From Clostridia bacterium (GTDB lineage Bacteria > Bacillota > Clostridia > Lachnospirales > Lachnospiraceae): DNA of 64,000 nucleotides. The translations under genes and the position numbers were made by a program. Every line of letters starts with the position of its first letter. Within the stretch, counting starts at the first letter, position 1. Positions 8,535 through 15,356 of this stretch are shown here, in pieces. Location: contig CAJTHL010000015.1 in assembly GCA_910576205.1 (NCBI GenBank), positions 34,843 to 98,842 of the forward strand. Direction: 5' to 3'. A model generated the notes under the pieces. The model was not told the origin of the DNA. It ran no database searches and worked only from the letters and a program-made list of their open reading frames with translations.

Positions 8535-9276
8535 ATTGTTTCGTATCCGCAAAAGTCGCCTGTTTTTTGGATGCCTTGTGCTGGCTGCGTTTTTTGTCTT
8601 TGCGCTTGCCTTGACGTTTTATCATAACTCGGTAAATGGTATGCTTTCTGCCATATCGCTGGTTCCGTTTACGGAGTTTCTGTTTTCTGATTATAGTCTG
8701 GTCTTTCCACTTACGCTGTTTTTTTGTCTGTACTTTACAGAAGATTTTCATACCGGCTCATACAGCATGGTACTTTCTAAAGGGGCAAACAGGGCGCAGG
8801 TATTCTTCGGTAAGCTATTGGCAGCATGGATCAGTGTTTTCTTTTTTCTGCTTGTATGCTTTGGAGTTGCATATTTGTCCATTCTGATGATGGGAACAGC
8901 CCGGCACGACATAGAATATTCACTACCTGCAATGGGAACCTTTCTCCTGATCCAATGCCTTTGTTTTTTTGGTTATACCGCTGTTCTCAATCTGATAAGT
9001 TACTTGCTGAGGCATCGAATTATCGTTACCATTGTCGCTTTCTTTGTGCTGGGAGTTTTGTATCTATATCTCACAAAGATAAGTGCAGCATTGGACATGG
9101 ATTATTCGCTCTACAAATATTGGATTGTAGGGCTATCCCACAGTTTGCGGATAAATACCATTGCGGAAGATTTCATGCCTATCTTGATTACATTAGCCGT
9201 ATATCTTTTTTTGCCAACAGTCGTGTCTTTTTCCCTGTTTCAAAAGTTGGATTTACGCAGTCTGGAAAGGCGGTGA
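8512..9276 (+). CDS. ABC-2 type permease
   Basis: 254 residues, start ATG 8512 chosen because CAGGAGG ends 8 bases upstream; a GTG at 8503 lies inside that ribosome site. Six hydrophobic segments can be counted (for example FFGCLVLAAFFVFALALTF and IIVTIVAFFVLGVLYLYL). It is the membrane partner of the ATPase encoded just upstream. The substrate cannot be read from the sequence; antimicrobial peptide export or sensing is the best guess given the adjacent kinase. Confidence 0.8.
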   Translation: MIQTMQSELFRIRKSRLFFGCLVLAAFFVFALALTFYHNSVNGMLSAISLVPFTEFLFSDYSLVFPLTLFFCLYFTEDFHTGSYSMVLSKGANRAQVFFGKLLAAWISVFFFLLVCFGVAYLSILMMGTARHDIEYSLPAMGTFLLIQCLCFFGYTAVLNLISYLLRHRIIVTIVAFFVLGVLYLYLTKISAALDMDYSLYKYWIVGLSHSLRINTIAEDFMPILITLAVYLFLPTVVSFSLFQKLDLRSLERR

Positions 9277-9283
9277 TAGCGGC

Positions 9284-10186
9284 GTGCTTGCGTTATGTGT
9301 GTTATTGGCAACACTCTCTTTGTTCCTGCTGCTCAAACTGATTTATCAACGAAAACTGATCCGTGAACTCAAAAAGCAAATTGATTTTCTGATTGATCGA
9401 GATACACAAACAGAAATCATGGTAGAACAAACGGATGGCCCGATACAGGCTTTGGCTGCAAGTATCAATCATCTTCTGAAAAAGTATCGCAGCATGGGGC
9501 AAGAAATCGAAAGGAGCGATACTCTCTTTCGGGATACCATTACAAGTTTATCTCACGACTTGCGAACCCCGCTGGCGACAGCAAACGGCTATATTCAGCT
9601 CTTACAGGAACAGGATTTAACCGGGGAGCAAAAAGAATATGTATCGATAGCGGGAGAGCGAATTTCCGCTGTGAAGCTGCTTCTCGACCAACTCTTTGAA
9701 TTTGCAAGGATTGAAGCCGATGAACTAAAACTAAATTGCAGAAACACGGATATTCACAGCGTACTTCGGGATGTTGTCGCCTCTTACTACGGCGATTTTG
9801 AACAAAAAAAATGTATTCCCCGTATCGCTATCCCAAGTACACCGGCTATCATTTGGGGCGATCCAGATGCATTGACCCGGATATTTTCAAATGTGGTTTA
9901 TAATGCGCTTGTTCACGGAGAAGGAAATTATCAGATCACCGCAGTAATAGAGAAAGCTCAAACGGTCATAACCGTTAAAAATGCGTCGAGCAGTATTCAG
10001 CAGGAAGATATTCCCCATCTGTTTGACCGTTTTTACACCACCGACCAGTCAAGGACAAAAAAGACAACAGGACTGGGACTGGCAATCGCCCAAAGACTTG
10101 TGACCCGTATGGATGGAAAAATCTCGGCCTCTCTGCAAAATGGTATCTTTACAATGCAAATCGTATTTCCTATTATTGATCCATAA
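9284..10186 (+). CDS. Membrane histidine kinase
   Basis: 300 residues from GTG 9284, 7 bases after the permease stop. One N-terminal membrane helix (LALCVLLATLSLFLLLKLIY) leads directly into a linker; there is no sizeable extracellular sensor. The H-box is SLSHDLRTPL with His91. ATP-binding motifs follow: NVVYNALVHG (N box), DRFYTTD (F box) and TGLGLAIAQ (G box). A kinase with almost no sensor domain next to an ABC pair is typical of systems in which the transporter itself senses the peptide. A terminator follows the stop codon immediately. Confidence 0.9.
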   Translation: MLALCVLLATLSLFLLLKLIYQRKLIRELKKQIDFLIDRDTQTEIMVEQTDGPIQALAASINHLLKKYRSMGQEIERSDTLFRDTITSLSHDLRTPLATANGYIQLLQEQDLTGEQKEYVSIAGERISAVKLLLDQLFEFARIEADELKLNCRNTDIHSVLRDVVASYYGDFEQKKCIPRIAIPSTPAIIWGDPDALTRIFSNVVYNALVHGEGNYQITAVIEKAQTVITVKNASSSIQQEDIPHLFDRFYTTDQSRTKKTTGLGLAIAQRLVTRMDGKISASLQNGIFTMQIVFPIIDP

Positions 10187-10187
10187 A

Positions 10188-10213
10188 GGGCTGCTTCGGC
10201 AGCTCTTTTTTTA
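10188..10213 (+). terminator. Terminator after histidine kinase
   Basis: GGGCTGC-TTCG-GCAGCTC with a stable TTCG tetraloop, followed by seven T. Separates the kinase unit from the second ABC unit. Confidence 0.88.
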
Positions 10214-10270
10214 TCCTTAGACTTTCCTTAGACTTTTCATAAACAATTCCTAAACCTCTTTGGTACAGTA
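10213..10270 (+). promoter_or_regulatory. Direct repeats and promoter of second ABC unit
   Basis: CCTTAGACTT occurs twice with an 11-base period (10215 and 10226), followed by the looser CATAAACAAT and CCTAAACCTC. A TACAGT box at about 10264 could be the -10. Helical-phase repeats fit OmpR-type activator binding. A related CCTTAGAGAAATCTTA lies before the first ABC unit (about 7555). Confidence 0.55.
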
Positions 10271-10292
10271 TGAGCCATAGGAGGTATAAACA

Positions 10293-10466
10293 ATGGTTAA
10301 AGTAGCTTTAGTGGTTTCTATCATCGCTTTGGCGGTGTGTCTGCTCATTGCCCTGAATGGCATATTGAGCGATGGTCTAAAGGGGTTAAAACAGAGATCA
10401 AAACCTATCGGGATTTCATTTTTGATTTATGCTGTGGCCTTTTTGCTTTTCATCTTTTTTCAATAA
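10293..10466 (+). CDS. 57-residue two-helix membrane protein
   Basis: ATG preceded by ATAGGAGG. Two hydrophobic helices (ALVVSIIALAVCLLIALNG and GISFLIYAVAFLLFIFF) flank a short Lys-rich loop. First gene of the second ABC unit, 12 bases before the ATPase. Small proteins of this kind often assist transporter assembly or sensing; no family was recognised. Confidence 0.7.
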   Translation: MVKVALVVSIIALAVCLLIALNGILSDGLKGLKQRSKPIGISFLIYAVAFLLFIFFQ

Positions 10467-10478
10467 CGGAGGTATTTT

Positions 10479-11168
10479 ATGCTGCAAATCAAAAATGTAA
10501 ATCTGAATGTTGGAAATGTCGCCTTGCTGTCCAACATCAATCTGACTTTAGAGCAAGGAAAAATCTATGGCATTTTGGGGCCGAACGGGGCCGGTAAAAC
10601 AACGCTGTTCAAGTCCATGCTGGGCCTGACCGCTTTTTCAGGAGAAATCCTTTCAGATGGACAGCCCGTTTCCAGCAGATGCTTTGGAAGTTTGATTGAA
10701 TACCCAGCTTTTTACCCACGGCTCACCGTAGAGGAAAATTTGAAGCTCCACGCACAGTATTTAGGTTTGAAACAGCCCAATATTGAAGCGGCGCTCAAGC
10801 AAGTCAATCTGCTGGACGCCCGGAAAAAGCTGTTCTCTCAACTTTCTTTGGGGATGCGCCAACGGCTGGGAATTGCCCGCGCCTTTTTAGGCAATGTTCA
10901 ATATTTGCTGCTGGACGAACCTACCAATGGTCTTGACCCGATGGGAATAAAGGAAATCCGGCTGCTTCTGAAAGAACGCTTAAAATCTCCCCAACACTGT
11001 ATTTTGGTATCAAGCCATAATCTGACGGAGATAGCTGCCGTTACGGATGTTCTTATTTTCATTCGCGGCGGAAAAATCATTAAGATTATAGAAAACGACT
11101 TTAACGAAAAAGAACTGGAAGCGCTGTATGAGGATATTATGACTTCCGGCCAGAGGGAGGAAGCATAA
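10479..11168 (+). CDS. ABC transporter ATPase, BcrA/lantibiotic-immunity type
   Basis: 229 residues from ATG 10479 with CGGAGG upstream. Canonical motifs: Walker A GPNGAGKTT (residues 34-42), signature LSLGMRQRLG, Walker B YLLLDEPTNGLD, and switch His in SSHN. The pattern matches ATPases that give resistance to bacitracin or lantibiotics. The stop overlaps the permease start by one base (TAATG). Confidence 0.9.
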   Translation: MLQIKNVNLNVGNVALLSNINLTLEQGKIYGILGPNGAGKTTLFKSMLGLTAFSGEILSDGQPVSSRCFGSLIEYPAFYPRLTVEENLKLHAQYLGLKQPNIEAALKQVNLLDARKKLFSQLSLGMRQRLGIARAFLGNVQYLLLDEPTNGLDPMGIKEIRLLLKERLKSPQHCILVSSHNLTEIAAVTDVLIFIRGGKIIKIIENDFNEKELEALYEDIMTSGQREEA

Positions 11169-11923
11169 TGGGAATGTTGATTAAAAATGAGTTTTCCAAG
11201 TTGAAGCGGGAATGGTTTATGGTGTTTCTCCTGTTATTGTCGCTTCTTCCCATCATCACCGGCGGCGCAGGAGCAGTTTTCAACAACAGCACAAAATCAC
11301 TTGCTGACCTGTTCTTCTTTATGAATAACCAGTTTTCCATGTTCTTCCCAATGGTGATCTTCATTTTGATTGGTTCGCTGTTTTATCAGGAATACAAGAA
11401 CAAAACTTACATCAACTGGATTACCTACGGCTTTTCAAAAAAGAAGCTATTCCTATCAAAAGTCGTAGTCAGCATCGTTATCGGCATTGGATTTGCGGCG
11501 GTTCTGTTTATCTCATTCGGCCTGCTTGTAGCGATACTCAATGGAGCAGGCAAAATGACAGGAGATATTTCCCTGTTTGTAAATCTGGCAATCGGGTTTG
11601 GAATGGAAGCCTGTGTTATTGTTTTGATAACTACTTGTCTGGGAGCAATCGTTATCAATCTAAGCCGCAATATTATTGTGACAAGCGTAGTAGGGGTTAT
11701 ATATGGTTTTGCATCCTGCCTGTTCATCGGTTCAGAAAGAGGCTTTGTCATTCCGGGCAGCTTCGCATACCGTGTGTCCATGTTTTTCTCGGATAAATCT
11801 ACTTACTATGAAGCCCCTGTACCGGCTACCATCGGCGGATGTATCAGCATTGTACTTTGCCTTATCGTGATGTTTCTGGTTGGATTGATTGTCTTTTCCC
11901 ACAAGAAAAAAATTGAAAACTAA
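11168..11923 (+). CDS. ABC-2 permease, lantibiotic-immunity type
   Basis: 251 residues with six hydrophobic helices, for example FMVFLLLLSLLPIITGGAG and VLCLIVMFLVGLIVF. It is the membrane partner of the ATPase with which it overlaps by one base. Together with the upstream small protein it forms the second transporter of the cargo operon. A strong hairpin follows one base after the stop codon. Confidence 0.85.
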   Translation: MGMLIKNEFSKLKREWFMVFLLLLSLLPIITGGAGAVFNNSTKSLADLFFFMNNQFSMFFPMVIFILIGSLFYQEYKNKTYINWITYGFSKKKLFLSKVVVSIVIGIGFAAVLFISFGLLVAILNGAGKMTGDISLFVNLAIGFGMEACVIVLITTCLGAIVINLSRNIIVTSVVGVIYGFASCLFIGSERGFVIPGSFAYRVSMFFSDKSTYYEAPVPATIGGCISIVLCLIVMFLVGLIVFSHKKKIEN

Positions 11924-11968
11924 CTGCTGCCGGGCGACGGCAAAAAGAAAAAAGCCGTCGTGCAGCAG
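11924..11968 (+). terminator. Leader block A, hairpin 1 (end of cargo)
   Basis: CTGCTGC...CGACGGC pairs with GCCGTCG...GCAGCAG around an A-rich loop. A comparable A-rich-loop hairpin ends the cargo in regions B (19773) and C (25262). Confidence 0.75.
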
Positions 11969-11992
11969 CCCTTTTGACACACCCATACAACC

Positions 11993-12031
11993 AGCGGCGG
12001 CTTTGAATAATCAAGGCCGCCGCTTCTTTTT
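11993..12031 (+). terminator. Leader block A, hairpin 2
   Basis: AGCGGCGGC and GCCGCCGCT with an inner TTTGA/TCAA pairing, then TTCTTTTTG. The inner TTTGA/TCAA(A) element is shared with the matching hairpins of regions B and C. Confidence 0.8.
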
Positions 12032-12096
12032 GTCCAAAGGTTCACGACGAGCCAACACCTTGCAAATTGGCACGACGGCAACAGGAGGATGCCGCC

Positions 12097-12156
12097 ATGT
12101 GGTACAAAGCCTTTCGACATAAAACAACAAGAGCCATCTTGTCAAAAAAAGCCTGA
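12097..12156 (+). CDS. Leader peptide ending Ser-Lys-Lys-Ala
   Basis: 19 residues, MWYKAFRHKTTRAILSKKA, with AGGAGG 7 bases upstream of the ATG. The ribosome site lies in the loop of a CGGCA/TGCCG hairpin. The end (GTCAAAAAAAGCC then stop) is shared with leader peptides at 19908 and 25158. It lies between two terminators and ahead of the sigma-like gene. It is interpreted as a regulatory leader peptide rather than a functional product. Confidence 0.65.
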   Translation: MWYKAFRHKTTRAILSKKA

Positions 12157-12231
12157 GTTTTGCCCGGATACATTATGCACCTCCACCGGCACTATCATGG
12201 TGGGAATATCGGTATTATCGTGTATTTTTCT

Positions 12232-12276
12232 GCGCCAATTTCCTTTTATGGGAAACTGGCGCTTTTGTTTTCTCTT
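12232..12276 (+). terminator. Leader block A, attenuator terminator
   Basis: GCGCCA-A-TTTCC pairs with GGGAAA-C-TGGCGC, followed by TTTTGTTTTCTCTTTTTT. It stands between the leader peptide and the sigma-like gene. Confidence 0.85.
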
Positions 12277-12301
12277 TTTTAGAAAGGCATCCTAAACCTT
12301 A

Positions 12302-12369
12302 CCGTTGCCGTTCGCCGCCCTCAAGAGTTTGAAAACCTACTCACTTTTCAAACTTTTGGGAGGTAACGG
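12302..12369 (+). promoter_or_regulatory. Hairpin burying the ribosome site of the sigma-like gene
   Basis: AGTTTGAAAA (12326-12335) pairs with TTTTCAAACT (12345-12354). Outer arms CCTC/GAGG and CCGTTGCC/GGTAACGG extend the stem over the whole GGGAGG ribosome site. The start ATG is at 12372. Equivalent structures with other sequences precede the genes at 20154 and 24875. Confidence 0.7.
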
Positions 12370-12371
12370 CT

Positions 12372-12830
12372 ATGAGTAAAAATCAGGAAGAAAGGGCGAA
12401 TTATTATCTTTACATAGATGGACAGGCTGTGCCGGTAAGCGAACAGGTTTACCGTGTGTATCAGCACTACGAGCGAAAAGAAGAATACTTTTCCTACGAT
12501 TTGAAAACGGAGAAGTTCCAGAAAGACACAGCGACTTTCCTCCCCAGCAGAGAGGATTCCTATGAGCGTCTATTGGAAAAGGACCAGCAGTTTGCTGCAC
12601 CCGGAAAAAGCGTAGAACAGCTTGCAGCGGAACATCTGGAAGCAGAGCAAGTACGCTTCTGTCTTTCCAAATTAAGCAAGGATGAGCAAGAGTTGATTTT
12701 ACAGCTTTTCTATCAGGAAAAGACGGAACAGGAAGTCGGGAATATGCTGCACATTTCGCAGCAGTCGGTCAATAAAAGAAAACAGGCACTACTGTTGAAG
12801 CTGAGAAAAATTTTTGAAGAATTTTTCTAA
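12372..12830 (+). CDS. Sigma-70-like factor, region A
   Basis: 152 residues. The C-terminal 65 residues form a sigma region-4-like HTH (LSKDEQELILQLFYQEKTEQ then EVGNMLHISQQSVNKRKQAL) and a basic-aromatic tail. The N-terminal part carries a YLYIDGQAVPVSEQVYRVY block common to sigma-like proteins of Tn916/Tn1549 elements. Only region 4 is evident, so it may act as a specialised activator rather than a full sigma factor. It probably turns on the recombination genes downstream; its own translation appears blocked by the hairpin at 12302-12369. Confidence 0.85.
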   Translation: MSKNQEERANYYLYIDGQAVPVSEQVYRVYQHYERKEEYFSYDLKTEKFQKDTATFLPSREDSYERLLEKDQQFAAPGKSVEQLAAEHLEAEQVRFCLSKLSKDEQELILQLFYQEKTEQEVGNMLHISQQSVNKRKQALLLKLRKIFEEFF

Positions 12831-13307
12831 AATCGGTTGTTAAACTGCCTTCCCAACGGGGAAGTAAGTGAGGGGGTCTATCTTCCTCATGCAGCTTGAC
12901 AACTAAATAGACGGCATTTCCGGTACATAACCCATGTACGAGCGAATCAGGCGCGCCGCGAAGATGGACAGCCCCAGGAGGTGATGAACAGGACTGTTCC
13001 GAGCGATCAACGCCAGCCTGAACCCCGAAAGCGGCATTTCGGGCGCGGTGACTGCATGGGGGCTTAAAGATACTTCCTCACGGCCTCCTAAAGACTTGGG
13101 GGGAACCCTGCGGCGCACGAGTAAAACGACGCTGCGGAGTTATGACAGCCGCGCCAGCGGAGACCGGGATGTCCCCATCGTCAGGGGTGCGTGGCAAATA
13201 TGGCGAGCAATAAATCAAACTATCATACAGCAGCCGTACCGATTGTCAGGTTTGCATATACCCTCAACTTTATCGGTGCGGCTGCTTATCTTTTATATGA
13301 ATTGAGA
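12831..13307 (+). other. Gene-free structured stretch between sigma-like gene and tnpW
   Basis: No convincing coding frame. Contains short hairpins (GTACAT/ATGTAC, CTTCCC...GGGAAG, CCCC...GGGG) and GC-rich arms. A frame from 13191 runs into tnpW but has no ribosome site and crosses a terminator, so it is not called. It could be a long structured leader for the recombinase operon. Confidence 0.4.
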
Positions 13308-13350
13308 GAAACTGTTTCCTCATATCTTATGAAGAAACAGTTTTTTGACT
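13308..13350 (+). terminator. Terminator upstream of tnpW
   Basis: GAAACTGTTTC and GAAACAGTTTTTT arms around a 13-base loop. Lies immediately before the tnpW ribosome site. Confidence 0.8.
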
Positions 13351-13364
13351 GGAGGTGCGTCAAT

Positions 13365-13550
13365 ATGGATCAGCAGATTACCCCTACGACCTCCTACAAA
13401 GAGGTGAAAATCGGGAAAACCATTTACCGTGTGACCAGCTTTTTTTCGGGCGAAAAGGAGCTGGGAAAGACTTTGGAGCAGCTGGCTGTCCGGCGCGCCA
13501 TGTCGGAGGGTTCCACACCTGCCGGCTGCTCCGCACACACGGCTACATAG
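13365..13550 (+). CDS. TnpW-family small protein
   Basis: 61 residues from ATG 13365, with GGAGG 9 bases upstream. The segment YKEVKIGKTIYRVTSFFSGE is typical of TnpW-like proteins carried next to serine recombinases in Tn4451-type elements; their role is not established. The last 15 residues (after RRAMSE) look unlike the family and may reflect a frameshift near the end. Confidence 0.7.
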   Translation: MDQQITPTTSYKEVKIGKTIYRVTSFFSGEKELGKTLEQLAVRRAMSEGSTPAGCSAHTAT

Positions 13551-13688
13551 TCACACCATCCTCCCGGCCTTGCCGCATCCTTGCGCGGCGATGGATTCTC
13601 CGTTACGATGTTCATACAGGGAGATTCCCTGTGGAGCCATCACGCCGCACGAGGTATGGAATCTGGATGATCGGGAGGGAAAATAAAG

Positions 13689-15356
13689 ATGACCACAAAA
13701 ACATACAACGTCGGCATTTACTGCCGTTTGAGTAACGACGATGAACGCGACGGCGAATCCGTCAGTATCGAGAACCAGAAGCTGCTGCTTCAGAACTATG
13801 TGCGGCAGCGGGGCTGGAATGAAATTGATACCTATATCGACGATGGATATTCAGGTACGAATTTTGACCGTCCCGGGGTCAAGCGGCTGATTGAGGACGC
13901 CAAGGCCAAGCGGATCAATGTGATTCTGGTCAAGGACCTGTCCCGTTTTGGCCGTAACTACATTGAATTTGGACAGTACACAGACTACCTGTTTCCGTCC
14001 CTGGGCTGTCGGTTTATCGCTCTGAACAACGGCATTGACACGGAAAGCACCAATGGCAGCACCGATGTCATGTGCTTTTTGAACTTATTTAACGAATTTT
14101 ATAGCCGCGACACCAGCAAGAAGGTCAAGGCGGTCAAAAAAGCCTGTGCGGAAAGCGGCAAATTTATGGGAACCTACCCTGCCTATGGCTACAAGCGGGA
14201 CCCGGCAGATAAGCACCATCTGGTGATTGACGAGGACATCGCCCCGGTTGTGCGCCGCATTTTTGAGATGCGGGCAGCCGGAACAGGGTTTCACGCCATT
14301 GCCGTTATGCTGAACGAGGAAGGCATCCCGTCCCCCGGTGTGCTGTACTACCAGCGCAAGGGACAGAGCGATCCGCGCCGGGTCAATCACAAATGGGCAG
14401 ACCAAACGGTGAAAAACATCGTTCGCAGCGAGGTTTATATTGGCAATATGGTTCAGGGAAAGACCGGAACCCTGTCGTATAAGTCACGCAAACTCGTGGG
14501 TAAGCCGGAGGAAGAATGGATTCGTGTAGAAGGGACCCACGAACCGATTATCTCACGGGAGCTGTGGGATACCGTAGCCAGCATTGACAAAAAGAAGGTG
14601 CGGAAATCTTCTGCCGCTGACGGTTATAAGAGTATCTTCACCGGCCTTGTGTACTGTGCGGACTGCGGCTTCAAAATGCGGAATCATGTGGAGCGGTTCA
14701 CCTATAAAGACGGAACACCGGGGCGGTACAGCTCCTTTATTTGCGGCAACTATTCCCGCAGTGGCAAGGGGGCCTGCACCATTCACACCATCTATGAGAA
14801 TGTGCTGACCCAGCTGGTGTTGGAGGACATTCGGGAAAAGGCCCGTTTTGCGGAATATGACCCGGAACAGCTGGTTCAGCAGATTATCCGCCTAAAGGAT
14901 AAGGAAGCCAAAAGCCGCCTTTCCTCCTGTGAACAGGAGCTGAAAACATATACAGCGCGGCTTTCCGAGCTGGAACGGCTGATGCAGAATCTCTATGAGG
15001 ACAAATGTGCCGGGACTATTCCGCAGACCGTTTTTCAGACCTTAATGCACAAATATGAAGCGGAACGGGCGGAAAAGTCCGAAGCAATCCCGGAACTGGA
15101 GCGCAAGGTCAAAAGCTATCTGGAAAACCGCACGGATGCGAACCGCTGGCTGAACATTATCCGCCAATACACAGAGATTACGGAGCTGGATGAGTCCATC
15201 CTCTTTGAACTGGTGGACCGCATTGAGGTTGGAGAAACCAAAAAAGTGGGTGGACAGCGGGTTTGTGACCTCCGTGTTTACTACCGTTATGTGGGCAATG
15301 TGGACGCGGCGCTGGCGCAGGAAGAAAGGAGGCAGCCACTTGAAGAAGCAATATAA
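13689..15356 (+). CDS. Large serine recombinase 1
   Basis: 555 residues with GGGAGGG upstream. Resolvase catalytic domain at the N-terminus with nucleophile Ser15 in YCRLSNDD and the arginine motif KDLSRFGRN. A recombinase domain follows, then a zinc ribbon (CADCG about residue 320 with CGNYSRSGKGAC) and a C-terminal coiled coil. All catalytic residues seen are intact. It would catalyse excision and integration of region A. It overlaps the second recombinase gene by 17 bases, so the two are made together. Confidence 0.93.
   Translation: MTTKTYNVGIYCRLSNDDERDGESVSIENQKLLLQNYVRQRGWNEIDTYIDDGYSGTNFDRPGVKRLIEDAKAKRINVILVKDLSRFGRNYIEFGQYTDYLFPSLGCRFIALNNGIDTESTNGSTDVMCFLNLFNEFYSRDTSKKVKAVKKACAESGKFMGTYPAYGYKRDPADKHHLVIDEDIAPVVRRIFEMRAAGTGFHAIAVMLNEEGIPSPGVLYYQRKGQSDPRRVNHKWADQTVKNIVRSEVYIGNMVQGKTGTLSYKSRKLVGKPEEEWIRVEGTHEPIISRELWDTVASIDKKKVRKSSAADGYKSIFTGLVYCADCGFKMRNHVERFTYKDGTPGRYSSFICGNYSRSGKGACTIHTIYENVLTQLVLEDIREKARFAEYDPEQLVQQIIRLKDKEAKSRLSSCEQELKTYTARLSELERLMQNLYEDKCAGTIPQTVFQTLMHKYEAERAEKSEAIPELERKVKSYLENRTDANRWLNIIRQYTEITELDESILFELVDRIEVGETKKVGGQRVCDLRVYYRYVGNVDAALAQEERRQPLEEAI

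Noticed and set aside
12831..13307. Group II intron
   Set aside because: No domain V consensus, no reverse transcriptase gene.
13191..13364. Upstream extension of tnpW frame
   Set aside because: No ribosome site, crosses a terminator, and the family start is at 13365.
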